From assembly GCF_000968375.1 (NCBI RefSeq), contig NZ_CP009933.1, forward strand, positions 1,984,001 to 2,048,000: a DNA stretch of 64,000 nt, in the 5' to 3' direction. A program made the translations under genes and the position numbers. Under the pieces are notes generated by a model. The model saw only the letters and a program-made list of their open reading frames with translations, was not told where the DNA came from and did no database searches. This document shows positions 44,772 through 53,919 of the stretch, in pieces (within the stretch, counting starts at the first letter, position 1; each line of letters begins with the position of its first letter). The DNA comes from Clostridium scatologenes. Its GTDB lineage: Bacteria > Bacillota > Clostridia > Clostridiales > Clostridiaceae.

Positions 44772-44948
44772 AAGTATTAACACCTCTATAATTCAAACCT
44801 ATATTAAAGATAGATACTCCCTGCTAATATTTTTAACATTTTATCATGTCCTTATTATAAGGTAAAAAAGTCCAATAATCCACACTTCTTTAAATCACTT
44901 AAACTAGCTATTGATAAAATATTTCAAATAAAATACAATTCTAAAGAG

Positions 44949-44977
44949 TTGCTTGTTTTAATGATAGAATTTATAAT
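44949..44977 (+). promoter_or_regulatory. Promoter of aspA-hydF
   Basis: TTGCTT (44949-44954), 17-base spacer, TATAAT (44972-44977), 47 bases before the aspA ATG. Confidence 0.7.
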
Positions 44978-45024
44978 AATATAAGATTCTGTTATTACAC
45001 ACTTATATAAAGGAGTGAAAAATA

Positions 45025-46452
45025 ATGGCCATAAATATAAACTTTAGAGTAGAAAAAGATTTGCTTGGAGAAAAAAAAATAAACAGCAATGCTTATTATG
45101 GTATAAATACTTCAAGAGCTTTAGATAATTTCAATGTATCTTCAAAAAAAGTCAACTTACATTTGATTAAAGCAATTGTTACAATAAAAAAATCTGCTGC
45201 TATTACTCACAAGAAATTAAAAGAATTATCCCCCGAAATAGCAGATGCAATTATAGAATCTTGTGATAAAATACTAAAAGATGAATTCAACTCTGAATTT
45301 GTAGTAGATGCGCTGCAAGGCGGTGCTGGAACATCTACTAATATGAATGTAAATGAAGTAATTGCAAATGTTGCTATAGAATTACTTGGCGGCGAAAAAG
45401 GCGACTATTCTCTTGTTCATCCTCTTCATCATGTTAATATGTCACAATCAACTAATGATGTATATCCTACTGCTATACGAATTGCTGCTATAAAGCTCTT
45501 AAGGCCTTTAAGTTTAGCTTTTGCCAATCTTCAAGAGGCACTTCAAATAAAGGAAAATGAGTTTGCAGATGTATTGAAACTTGGAAGAACTCAACTTATG
45601 GATGCACTTCCAATGATGGCAGGTCAGGGTTTTGGCGCATATGCACGAGCAATTTCTAGAGATAGATGGAGATTGTACAAGGTTGAAGAAAGACTTCGTG
45701 AAATAAATATAGGCGGTACAGCTATTGGTACTGGTATGAATGCAACTTTAAAATACATATTTCTTATGACAGACATTCTTCAAGATTTAACTGGACTTGG
45801 ATTAGCTCGCAGTGACTATCCTATGGACACTACTCAAAACATGGATGTCTTTGTAGAAGTTTCTGGTCTTTTAAAGTCTGCATCTGTTAATTTAATAAAA
45901 ATATCCAATGACATACGTCTTTTAGGTTCTGGACCAAGAGGTGGAATTGGAGAGCTTTCATTACCTAAAGTTCAAGCTGGTTCTTCTATTATGGCTGGAA
46001 AAGTAAATCCAGTAATAGCTGAAATGGCCGCTCAAACTTCGATGAAGGTAATATCTAATGATGCTGCTATTACCTATGCTGCAGCTTCTGGTCAATTAGA
46101 ATTAAATGCCTTTGGTCCTTTAATTGCTGAATCACTTTTAGAATCCCTTGAAATATTAACCAATGCAGTAAATATATTCACAGAGAAATGCATTAATGGA
46201 TTAGAAGTTAATGAAGGTAATTGCATTCATAATCTTGAATCTTCTGCCTCTATAGTTACAGCTCTTGTTCATCATATAGGCTATGATAAAGCTTCTGAAA
46301 TCGCAAAAAGATCACTAAAAGAAAGTAAAACTATTAAAGAACTTTGCCTTGAAGAAAAAATCTTAACTCCAGAAAAACTAAATGAAATACTAAATCCTTA
46401 TGAAATAACTAAGCCAGGAATCCCTGGAATGAAAGAAGGTAAAAAACAATGA
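45025..46452 (+). CDS. aspA: Aspartate ammonia-lyase
   Basis: 475 residues, the usual length. It interconverts aspartate and fumarate plus ammonia in the cytoplasm. The fumarase/aspartase superfamily signature GSSIMAGKVNPVIAEM with the mobile catalytic-serine loop is clear. QSTNDVYPTAIRIAA and GRTQLMDALPM are the other conserved blocks. AAGGAG lies nine bases before the ATG. The stop overlaps the hydF start by ATGA. This aspA-hydF pairing recurs in clostridia; a metabolic reason is not proven, though aspartase could serve nitrogen or fumarate supply. Confidence 0.93.
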   Translation: MAININFRVEKDLLGEKKINSNAYYGINTSRALDNFNVSSKKVNLHLIKAIVTIKKSAAITHKKLKELSPEIADAIIESCDKILKDEFNSEFVVDALQGGAGTSTNMNVNEVIANVAIELLGGEKGDYSLVHPLHHVNMSQSTNDVYPTAIRIAAIKLLRPLSLAFANLQEALQIKENEFADVLKLGRTQLMDALPMMAGQGFGAYARAISRDRWRLYKVEERLREINIGGTAIGTGMNATLKYIFLMTDILQDLTGLGLARSDYPMDTTQNMDVFVEVSGLLKSASVNLIKISNDIRLLGSGPRGGIGELSLPKVQAGSSIMAGKVNPVIAEMAAQTSMKVISNDAAITYAAASGQLELNAFGPLIAESLLESLEILTNAVNIFTEKCINGLEVNEGNCIHNLESSASIVTALVHHIGYDKASEIAKRSLKESKTIKELCLEEKILTPEKLNEILNPYEITKPGIPGMKEGKKQ

Positions 46453-47684
46453 GCAATTTAAATGAAACCCCACGTGCAAACAGGCTACACATAGCACTTT
46501 TCGGAAAAAGGAATGCTGGAAAATCAAGTATTATAAATGCTCTTACAGGACAAGAAATAGCACTTGTTTCTGATGTAAAAGGAACCACCACAGACCCTGT
46601 ATACAAAGCAATGGAAATTTTGCCAATTGGTCCTGTAGTTCTAATAGATACTGCTGGTCTTGATGATGAAGGCGAATTAGGTGAACTTAGAAAAAAGAAA
46701 GCTATGGAAGTTTTAACCAAAACAGATGTTGCCATTTTAGTCATTGATGCTGAGATTGGTGTTACTGATTTTGATAAGGATATATTATCTAAAATTAAAA
46801 GAAGAAATATACCTGTTATAGGAGCTTTAAACAAAACAGATACCAATAAAATAAATGCTGATACTCTTTCTGAAATGCAAAATCAGCTGGACTTAAAATT
46901 AATCCCTGTGTCTGCTGTTTCCAATAAAGGTATCGACTTAATAAAAAATGAACTCATTAAAATTGTACCTGAAGATGAAGATAAGTTTAAAATTGTTGGA
47001 GACCTTATATCTCCTGGTGACTTTGTTGTTTTAGTTACTCCTATTGATAAAGCTGCTCCAAAGGGAAGACTTATACTTCCTCAACAGCAGGTTATAAGAG
47101 ATATCCTTGAAAGTGATGCTATAGCTGTTGTCACAAAGGAATATGAACTTAAGGAAACTTTAGCTAACTTAGGCAAAAAGCCTAAGATGGTAATCACTGA
47201 TTCTCAAGTATTTTTAAAGGTGGCTGCTGATACTCCAAAGGATATTCCTTTAACTTCCTTCTCAATACTTTTTGCAAGGAATAAAGGAAATCTTACAGAA
47301 CTTGTTAAAGGTGCTAAAGCCATAAAAAATTTAAAAGACGGTGACAAAATATTAATTGCTGAAGGATGTACTCATCACAGGCAATCTGATGATATTGGAA
47401 AGGTTAAAATACCAAGATGGCTTAGACAAATTACTGGTAAAAAGCTTGAATTTGATTTTGCATCTGGAGTAAGCTTTACAGAAAATATAAAGGATTATGC
47501 TCTCATAGTTCACTGTGGTGCATGTATGCTCAATAGAAAAGCTATGCTTTATAGAATTGAGCAAGCTCAAAATGCTGAAGTTCCTATTGTAAACTATGGT
47601 GTTCTAATAAGCTATGTTCAAGGTATATTCGATAGAGCTTTAGAAGTATTTCCAATGGCAAAGCTTACCTGGGAAGAAGAATAA
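46449..47684 (+). CDS. hydF: [FeFe]-hydrogenase H-cluster maturation GTPase HydF
   Basis: 411 residues, full length. N-terminal GTPase with P-loop GKRNAGKS (19-26), G2 KGTTTDPVYKAMEI, G3 LIDTAGLDD and G4 NKTD. A central dimer domain follows. The C-terminal Fe-S domain has GCTHHRQSDDIGKVKIPRWL and HCGACMLNRKAM, the C-x-H ... H-C-x-x-C cluster ligands. HydF is the scaffold on which HydE and HydG build the 2Fe subcluster before transfer to the hydrogenase; hydE and hydG are not in this window. Shows the organism is an H2-metabolising anaerobe. Confidence 0.96.
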   Translation: MSNLNETPRANRLHIALFGKRNAGKSSIINALTGQEIALVSDVKGTTTDPVYKAMEILPIGPVVLIDTAGLDDEGELGELRKKKAMEVLTKTDVAILVIDAEIGVTDFDKDILSKIKRRNIPVIGALNKTDTNKINADTLSEMQNQLDLKLIPVSAVSNKGIDLIKNELIKIVPEDEDKFKIVGDLISPGDFVVLVTPIDKAAPKGRLILPQQQVIRDILESDAIAVVTKEYELKETLANLGKKPKMVITDSQVFLKVAADTPKDIPLTSFSILFARNKGNLTELVKGAKAIKNLKDGDKILIAEGCTHHRQSDDIGKVKIPRWLRQITGKKLEFDFASGVSFTENIKDYALIVHCGACMLNRKAMLYRIEQAQNAEVPIVNYGVLISYVQGIFDRALEVFPMAKLTWEEE

Positions 47685-47696
47685 ACAATAATAAAG

Positions 47697-47743
47697 AAAG
47701 AGATATTTTGAAACTAATTGCTTGTTTTTAAAATATCTCTTTT
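47697..47743 (+). terminator. Terminator after hydF
   Basis: AAAGAGATATTTT (47697-47709) and AAAATATCTCTTT (47730-47742) form a stem followed by TTAATTATT. Confidence 0.85.
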
Positions 47744-47813
47744 AATTATTATCTTAACTTTTACAAATACAATATTTTAATTTACTTTTTTAACTCCGAA
47801 AGTTGAGCTATAT

Positions 47814-49964
47814 TTATTTCGTTGAAGTGGTTGAAGTAGTATTAACTCCTTTTAAATCGTACAGCTGTTCAGAATTTCCTCCTTCAAAACCTTGAGATTT
47901 AGAATTTGAATCTTTCCACTGACTTTCTGAAACAACTTTACCATTTGCCTTAACCCAATTCATTATTTCATTATTGCCACCTTGACCTCCTGCCATAACA
48001 TATCTCACTTCACCTTTGCTCACTAATTCCTTAAACTGACTCAATGTAATTGCATTATCATTTCCAAAGAAGCCTGAGGTCATTACAGCTTCACCAGTTT
48101 TAATTATTATGTCTGAAGCATATCCATTAGTAGATGATGTTACAAGAATATATTTTTCATTTGTTTTATTTTTTTGTAAAAATTCTATAAGCTTTGAATT
48201 ATTACTGTTTGAATAACTTGCACTTCCTCCACTCGCTTGTTTACTAGTCATTAATGACAAGCTAGCAGATGGGAAGCTTCCATTCATATTACAAAAGGCA
48301 GCAGTACTTGACCAAACTGTAGGTGCAACCAAAAGTCCTGTAAGCGCAGCAGCTAATACTATTTTCTTTAACTTTATGTTTTTATTTTTTAGCAAATTAA
48401 AAGCAATTAATATTAATGAAGATCCAAAGCATAAAACTGACATCATTATCATCATAATCTTTGCAACACTTGATGAACTATAATAATAAGATATGAGAAG
48501 CATTTGAACTAATCCATCTGCAATAAGTGCTGCTGGTAAAATCCATGACTTCCATCCACCCTCTTTATAGAACTTCCACATTGATACAACTCCAATTCCT
48601 GTTAAAGCTGCAATTGGTGCTGAAAGCATAGTTAAATAGTATGGGTGAAACAACCCTGTTGTGAAACTAAAGTATATAAATTCAGGAAGCATCCATATAA
48701 ACCATAGTGCCAACGATATTTTCTTCTTATTATTAGAAGATTTTTGTATTCTTTCCTTTAGTACAGCTGCTATAAAGCCAAATATTGCAAGTGGGAAAAG
48801 CCAAATTATCTGATCTGACAAACTATTATTGGAGAACAATCTTGTAATACTTGATTTTTCCTGGCCTCCAAAGGTTCCTCCACCTTGACCGCCACCATTT
48901 CTTCCTTTTCCTGGGCCACCGCCACTAGGAGGTGTGCCTTGTCCTTTGCTACCACCATTAGGAGGTGCACCTTGCCCTGGACCATTATTATCAGGTGTTC
49001 CTTTTCCAGAAGTATTACTAGAAAAATTTTGTGTACCATTACCTGAATTAGATTGTTCTTTTGTGGCGCTAGAAGTAGCATCTGTTTGTGTTTTAGATGT
49101 CGTTTTCGTCTTGTTGCTTTGTCCTGGAGGATTACCACCTGGATTACCCTTTGCCCCAGAACCTGATGTACTACTGCTAAGTCCAAGCCTTTCTAAGCCA
49201 TTATGCTGAACTATAAGTTGTATAACTGAATTACTTCCACTGCTTCCTACATAAGGTCTATTGGCAGCAGGTGTTAAATCTACAGCTGCAGCCCAAGAAA
49301 ATGATATTGCTAATAAAATAGCTGTTCCTGCAATAAGATGTACTATTCTCTTTTTTATGGAAACTTTATTAAAAAGAAGATAAGTTATATATAAAGCTGG
49401 TGCTACCATGTATGCCTGTAACATCTTTATATTGAAGCCAACCCCTACAAGCGCTAAACTTAACAGAAGATATTTTAGTTTTCCTTTTTCAGCTGCTATA
49501 GAAAGTGCCCAACATGCTAAGAGTAAAGTTAAAACAAGCAAGTTATCACAAGTATTATTTCTACTTACTGCAACAAAAACTGGTGTAACTGCAAGACATA
49601 ATGCCGAAATTAACCCTGCAGCAGTTCCAAAGGATCTTTTTACAACACGATATATAACCCAAACGGAAATAACTCCTGCAATAGCCTGTGGAAGTATTAT
49701 ACTCCATCCACTGTATCCAAATATTTTAGCAGATATAGCTTGTATCCAAAATCCAAGTGGTGGTTTGTCAATTGTTACAAATCCCGCTGGATCAAAGGAT
49801 ACAAAGAAGAAGTTTTTCAAGCTCATAGTCATACTCTTTACACCTGCAGCATAATATTCATTTCCATATCCCTCTATATTTAAATTTGCCAAATTTAATA
49901 CTGAAGACATTATTAAAATTATTATCAATCCCAAATTCTCTTTTGTAAGTTTTATCTTTTTCAT
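47814..49964 (-). CDS. GT39/ArnT-like membrane glycosyltransferase with low-complexity insert
   Basis: 716 residues. An N-terminal polyprenyl-phosphate-mannosyltransferase-like domain (SMTMSLKNFFFVSFDPAGFV then TIDKPPLGFWIQAISAKIFG) with at least eight membrane helices; the D in FDPAGF and KPPLGFW are the ArnT/YkcB hallmarks. Between helices, about residues 258-365, sits a Gly/Pro/Ser/Thr/Asn-rich hydrophilic insert of about 110 residues (SGSGAKGNPGGNPPGQ, GGGPGKGRNGGGQGG). A C-terminal extracytoplasmic domain of about 150 residues follows. It should transfer sugar from a lipid carrier outside the membrane. ATG 49964 is chosen; AGGAAAG is five bases upstream. Acceptor unknown. Confidence 0.88.
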   Translation of the reverse strand: MKKIKLTKENLGLIIILIMSSVLNLANLNIEGYGNEYYAAGVKSMTMSLKNFFFVSFDPAGFVTIDKPPLGFWIQAISAKIFGYSGWSIILPQAIAGVISVWVIYRVVKRSFGTAAGLISALCLAVTPVFVAVSRNNTCDNLLVLTLLLACWALSIAAEKGKLKYLLLSLALVGVGFNIKMLQAYMVAPALYITYLLFNKVSIKKRIVHLIAGTAILLAISFSWAAAVDLTPAANRPYVGSSGSNSVIQLIVQHNGLERLGLSSSTSGSGAKGNPGGNPPGQSNKTKTTSKTQTDATSSATKEQSNSGNGTQNFSSNTSGKGTPDNNGPGQGAPPNGGSKGQGTPPSGGGPGKGRNGGGQGGGTFGGQEKSSITRLFSNNSLSDQIIWLFPLAIFGFIAAVLKERIQKSSNNKKKISLALWFIWMLPEFIYFSFTTGLFHPYYLTMLSAPIAALTGIGVVSMWKFYKEGGWKSWILPAALIADGLVQMLLISYYYSSSSVAKIMMIMMSVLCFGSSLILIAFNLLKNKNIKLKKIVLAAALTGLLVAPTVWSSTAAFCNMNGSFPSASLSLMTSKQASGGSASYSNSNNSKLIEFLQKNKTNEKYILVTSSTNGYASDIIIKTGEAVMTSGFFGNDNAITLSQFKELVSKGEVRYVMAGGQGGNNEIMNWVKANGKVVSESQWKDSNSKSQGFEGGNSEQLYDLKGVNTTSTTSTK

Positions 49965-50128
49965 TTTCACTTTCCTAATCCTTTCTATTTATTCCAATTT
50001 ATCAACAATATTTACAATTGCTTTTGAATATTTAGCTTATGTGTATATCTTACCGTTTAATTGTTACAATTTAGTTGCAATTAAATAACAATTTGTCAAC
50101 AATCACAATTAATGAACATGCTTATAAA

Positions 50129-50157
50129 TTGACAAGGTTTACATATAAGTATATTAT
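50129..50157 (+). promoter_or_regulatory. Promoter of the proline iminopeptidase gene
   Basis: TTGACA (50129-50134), 17 bases, TATTAT (50152-50157), about 49 bases before the ATG. Confidence 0.7.
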
Positions 50158-50205
50158 TATATTTGTACTATATCTTCATTATTTGTATTGAAAAGGAGAG
50201 TGCTT

Positions 50206-51087
50206 ATGAAAATTACTGAAGGCTATATGCCATATCTAGAATATAAGACTTACTACCGTATAGTAGGTGAGTGTACAGGAAATAAGAAACCGTTAGTTTT
50301 ATTACACGGTGGTCCAGGTTCTACACATAATTATTTTGAAGTACTTGATAAGATTGCTGAAGATGGACGTGCAGTTATTATGTATGATCAATTAGGATGT
50401 GGATTATCTGCGACACCTTCTCGTCCTGACTTATGGTGTGCTAAAACATGGATTGAAGAATTAATAAAGTTACGTAAACATCTTGGTTTAGATGAAATTC
50501 ATTTATTAGGACAATCTTGGGGAGGAATGCAAGCAATTGAATATGCTTGCAAATACAAACCTGAAGGAATAAAAAGCTATATCCTATCCAGTACTTTACC
50601 ATCTGCTTCACTATGGGAAAAAGAACAACGTAGAAGAATTGCATACCTTCCACAAGAAATGCAGGATGCCATTGCTAGAGCAGAAAAAACTGGAGATTAT
50701 TCTTCAAAAGAATATCAAGCAGCAGAAGCAGAATTCATGCTTCGTCATTGTGCAGGGGCAGTAGAATCAGATTCTCCAGAATGTTTAAGACGTCCAAAAG
50801 TTGCTGGAACAGAAGCTTACATAACTGCCTGGGGACAAAATGAATTCAGTCCATCTGGCACATTAAAAAACTTTGATTTCATGAAAGAGATTGAAGATAT
50901 TCAAGAACCTTGTTTAATAATCAGTGGTTTGCTTGACCTTTGCTCACCACTTGTTGCAAAAACAATGTATGACAAAATTCCTAATTCAGAATGGGAATTG
51001 TTTGAATTCAGCCGTCACATGCCATTTGTAGAGGAAAATGAAAAATACATAGAAATACTTAATAAATGGTTGAATAAAAACGACTAA
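50206..51087 (+). CDS. Proline iminopeptidase-type alpha/beta hydrolase
   Basis: 293 residues, cytoplasmic. Oxyanion motif LLHGGPGSTHNYFEVLDK, nucleophile elbow LLGQSWGGMQAIEYA (Ser in G-x-S-x-G), the catalytic aspartate in ISGLLDLCSPL and histidine in SRHMPFVEE. Length and HGGPG match the S33 peptidases that release N-terminal proline. ATG 50206 (MKITEGYMPYLEYKTYYRIV) has AAGGAG eight bases before it. Single gene with its own promoter. Confidence 0.9.
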   Translation: MKITEGYMPYLEYKTYYRIVGECTGNKKPLVLLHGGPGSTHNYFEVLDKIAEDGRAVIMYDQLGCGLSATPSRPDLWCAKTWIEELIKLRKHLGLDEIHLLGQSWGGMQAIEYACKYKPEGIKSYILSSTLPSASLWEKEQRRRIAYLPQEMQDAIARAEKTGDYSSKEYQAAEAEFMLRHCAGAVESDSPECLRRPKVAGTEAYITAWGQNEFSPSGTLKNFDFMKEIEDIQEPCLIISGLLDLCSPLVAKTMYDKIPNSEWELFEFSRHMPFVEENEKYIEILNKWLNKND

Positions 51088-51104
51088 ATTATGAGTAAAA
51101 AATA

Positions 51105-51166
51105 GGCTGTCTCTCTAAGAAATTTACATACAAAATGTTGTAATGTTAATTCTTAAAATGACAGCC
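51105..51166 (+). terminator. Hairpin after the proline iminopeptidase gene
   Basis: GGCTGTC (51105-51111) and GACAGCC (51160-51166) close a long interrupted stem that also pairs TAAGAA with TTCTTA. T run is weak (CTTGATTTATA). Confidence 0.55.
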
Positions 51167-51251
51167 CTTGATTTATATATTTATTATTAAATAAATTCCA
51201 ACAATTTATTATCAATTCTCAAGATTCCTTAAAATAAGCTACTGATATATT

Positions 51252-51800
51252 CTATTTCCATATAACTCCTTGTGGAACTATTTTCATAAGGCATATATCG
51301 TCACCCATTTTTATACTTTTTAACAATTCCACCTCTACTTTACATTCAAAGGCTTTTTCAAAAAGAACTTTACTATACCCAGTTGTACATTGACACCAAG
51401 TATTAGTATCCAATCTATCCACATCTGCAAGCATTGGACATGGACAAAAATGAAATTCAAGATATAATTCTCCATTCTTATAAGAAAGCCCTGCAGCTTT
51501 TGCCTTATCTGAATTTGCGAATTCTTCCATATTTGAAGATAATTCTATTAACTCTTTAACCAGTGCTAATTTTTCATCCATACCATACCCACACTGACAG
51601 TGCGCTCTAATATTCTTAACCTTTGACTTATCAAAATGGTTTTCTAATCTCTTCATTGTAGACTTCACCCATGTAGGATTACCCTCTGTTTTAGCCAGCT
51701 TATCTTTTCCATACACTATTTCTCCTGCAATTTCATCATTACTGGCACTTTTAACAGCTTCATAAATTACCTGCTCTTGAATTTTCCTTATATCAAACAT
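51252..51800 (-). CDS. DUF6144-like cysteine-rich protein
   Basis: 182 residues, cytoplasmic. Three cysteine motifs: AHCQCGYGMDEKL, FHFCPCPMLADVDRLDT and WCQCTTGYSKVLFEKAF. The last domain resembles the ligand-binding V4R or ATC-hydrolase-like fold that many DUF6144 proteins have, but this is from memory. The metal or thiol role is likely but not defined. ATG 51800 has ATGGAG 10 bases upstream; a TTG two codons earlier is an alternative. Monocistronic. Confidence 0.75.
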   Translation of the reverse strand: MFDIRKIQEQVIYEAVKSASNDEIAGEIVYGKDKLAKTEGNPTWVKSTMKRLENHFDKSKVKNIRAHCQCGYGMDEKLALVKELIELSSNMEEFANSDKAKAAGLSYKNGELYLEFHFCPCPMLADVDRLDTNTWCQCTTGYSKVLFEKAFECKVEVELLKSIKMGDDICLMKIVPQGVIWK

Positions 51801-51929
51801 TTTCAAATCACTCCATTTTTCTTATTTTATTTAATTATGAATTGTAAATTTATAAAATCCTATTTATTTAAATTTTGATTCTTATTACAATGATAATCAT
51901 ATACGCAAATTTGTTTATATTACTTTTAA

Positions 51930-52005
51930 AAACATAAAACAGACTCCTTTCAACTCGAACTATATCCTTGTTACAGTTCTTATTATACTAAGGCGTCTGT
52001 TTTTT
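51930..52005 (-). terminator. Terminator of the AraC-GyrI gene
   Basis: AAACAGACGCCTT and AAGGAGTCTGTTT arms (minus strand) followed by TATGTTTTTAAA. Confidence 0.75.
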
Positions 52006-52023
52006 CACTTCTGAATTCTTGCT

Positions 52024-52857
52024 CTATTTAATAGGTATACATAAATCCATTACAACATGCATATCTTCCCAGTCAATAGCTCGATAAATATCTAATCCAT
52101 ATCTTTCATCCATTTCATAACCACTGTCTGGCAGCCAAATATTAAATACCCCCTGAAAAGCAGTAAAAATATCTTGTATCAATCCATCAAAGCGACAAAG
52201 TGCAAATTTACCTCCTTGAATAGTTGTAACATTGTCTAGTGAACAATTTTTATCAACTGTCATACATATATCATATAAACATTTATCTAAGCCTGTAATA
52301 CAAGGATCATCATAAAATCTTTCAATTAAAAGAGTATCTTCCTTAAAATAATCTTTATATTTTTCTGTGAAATCATACCAATTTTTCCCTAACTCAATAT
52401 AGTTTCCAATATATCTTTCATAGATAACCACAAAATCATCCAATTCCTGTATAAGTATCTCTTGATCGTATTCTTCAAATGATTGGAACTTAGCAAGCTT
52501 ATCTTGATAAAAAGGATGAGGTACACATGTAGTGTTTTTATTCTTTCGAAATTCCGCTGGAGAAATATTATGGTGTTTCTTAAATGCAGAACTATAATTT
52601 GATGGACTGTATCCATAATCATATCCAATGTCTGTAATTGATTTTTCTTTTTCAATTTTGAGGTTTAAAGCACTTTGCTCCATTTTTGAGCGTTTGATAA
52701 AAGCATAAATACTTTCTCCTGTTTCTTTCTTAAAAACTCTGCTAAAGTAATATTTTGAAAAATGGCAGTAATCTGCAACATCTTCAATAGAAATTTCCTC
52801 ATCTAAATGCTGCATAATATAATCAATACTTTGATTTACTAATTCATTTGTAATCAT
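52024..52857 (-). CDS. AraC-family regulator with GyrI-like effector domain
   Basis: 277 residues. N-terminal double helix-turn-helix (about 1-100: ISIEDVADYCHFSKYYFSRV and DIGYDYGYSPSNYSSAFKKH then HNISPAEF) and a C-terminal GyrI-like small-molecule-binding domain (QELDDFVVIYERYIGNYIEL, CRFDGLIQDIFTAFQGVF, then LDIYRAIDWEDMHVVMDLCI). This is the Rob/SoxS-plus-GyrI multidrug-sensing class. ATG 52857 has GGAGGGG seven bases upstream. Followed by no obvious target; a dispersed repeat sits just upstream. Confidence 0.9.
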   Translation of the reverse strand: MITNELVNQSIDYIMQHLDEEISIEDVADYCHFSKYYFSRVFKKETGESIYAFIKRSKMEQSALNLKIEKEKSITDIGYDYGYSPSNYSSAFKKHHNISPAEFRKNKNTTCVPHPFYQDKLAKFQSFEEYDQEILIQELDDFVVIYERYIGNYIELGKNWYDFTEKYKDYFKEDTLLIERFYDDPCITGLDKCLYDICMTVDKNCSLDNVTTIQGGKFALCRFDGLIQDIFTAFQGVFNIWLPDSGYEMDERYGLDIYRAIDWEDMHVVMDLCIPIK

Positions 52858-52904
52858 AATATGCCCCTCCACCACGTCCTTCTATTGGTTCTTTGAAAAT
52901 AAGT

Positions 52905-52935
52905 AAACTCCACCTGAGTCTAAGAATCACTTGAT
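52905..52935 (+). repeat. Dispersed 31-base repeat, copy 3
   Basis: Identical to 32822-32852: starts AAACTCCACCTGAGTCTAAG and ends AATCACTTGAT. It lies between the AraC-GyrI start and the PNPOx stop. Confidence 0.8.
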
Positions 52936-52963
52936 AATAACTAAGCATTAAATTATAATTCGT

Positions 52964-53380
52964 TCAAATATCAAAATCTTCAGATTTAAAATTGCTATAA
53001 TAGCGTCCTTTTTTTGCTGTAAATTTTAATACGCAATAGTCAGAGTCAGTCACACCTTGTTTATAGTACATAGTATCACCATCCTGCCATAATTTTTCTT
53101 TTGCTTCTGGTGTTTCAAGAATTTCTACCATTCCAACAAGGCTTACCCCTCGAAAAAAACGCTTATTAACAAAGTATATACTTGCTTTAGAATTTTCTCG
53201 AAAATATTTCACTTTATTTGATGATGTGTTTGTGGAAAACCAAAATGTTTTAATTCCTTCACGCTGGCGTGGAGATAACATTGCCTTACTGATAGGGAAT
53301 CCCTCATTATTTATATAACTAATAATTGTCAGATTACTTTTATCAATCACATTACCAATTGTTTGTTCTGGATTTCTCAT
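52964..53380 (-). CDS. Pyridoxamine 5'-phosphate oxidase-like flavin-binding protein
   Basis: 138 residues. Split-barrel FMN/F420-type fold: NLTIISYINNEGFPISKAML, FWFSTNTSSNKVKYFRENSK, ASIYFVNKRFFRGVSLVGMV and a C-terminal CVLKFTAKKGRYYSNF. Family members are often stress proteins with unknown substrates. AGGAGG before the ATG. It follows an HxlR regulator by 88 bases on the same strand, a common pairing. Confidence 0.88.
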   Translation of the reverse strand: MRNPEQTIGNVIDKSNLTIISYINNEGFPISKAMLSPRQREGIKTFWFSTNTSSNKVKYFRENSKASIYFVNKRFFRGVSLVGMVEILETPEAKEKLWQDGDTMYYKQGVTDSDYCVLKFTAKKGRYYSNFKSEDFDI

Positions 53381-53468
53381 TATTAAAAATACCTCCTGCT
53401 TATGTTTTCTTTTATTTTAACAGGAACGTATCAAGTTGTATATTACACACTTTTTTGTATGCATAGAT

Positions 53469-53825
53469 TTAAAGTAACCCTTTTTCTTTCAAGAAATCTT
53501 CTTTGCCATCCTCCTTCATAAGATCAATTCCAATTTTCTGCATAGTAATTACAACTTCTAACATTTGTTTTCCTCTTTCAGTTAACGAATACTCTACTTT
53601 CAATGGATATCCATTAAATTGTTTCTTTTGAACCATATCAAAATCCTGCAATTCGTTCAAATGTTGAAGCAACATTTTTTGTCCAATTCCTTCTATGATT
53701 TCTTGCAAATATACTAAAGAAGAAGCTCCTTTTCCAAGTTGCCATAATATAATTGGTTTCCATTTTCCACGAATAATATCGTGTGTTAATTCTAAAGGAC
53801 AAGTATATTCATTTCTTAATTTCAT
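53469..53825 (-). CDS. HxlR-family regulator
   Basis: 118 residues, single winged-helix domain. NEYTCPLELTHDIIRGKWKP keeps the conserved N-terminal cysteine used for thiol sensing in YodB/CatR/HypR, then SLVYLQEIIEGIGQKMLLQH, LNELQDFDMVQKK and the wing KVEYSLTERGKQML. ATG 53825 is preferred since GAGGTGG lies seven bases upstream. Likely a redox or electrophile sensor controlling the PNPOx-type gene downstream. Confidence 0.92.
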   Translation of the reverse strand: MKLRNEYTCPLELTHDIIRGKWKPIILWQLGKGASSLVYLQEIIEGIGQKMLLQHLNELQDFDMVQKKQFNGYPLKVEYSLTERGKQMLEVVITMQKIGIDLMKEDGKEDFLKEKGLL

Positions 53826-53919
53826 TACCATCCACCTCAACTGCAATTTGCTATTACTAAATTATTTCACATAATTCAATTAAAAGTAATCTTTTACAAA
53901 CCCTTACACTTTATTTTTG

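Noticed and set aside
48806..49209. ORFs on both strands across the glycosyltransferase Gly/Pro insert
   Set aside because: They arise from the repetitive GC-richer tract; the minus-strand glycosyltransferase frame continues in phase through the region.
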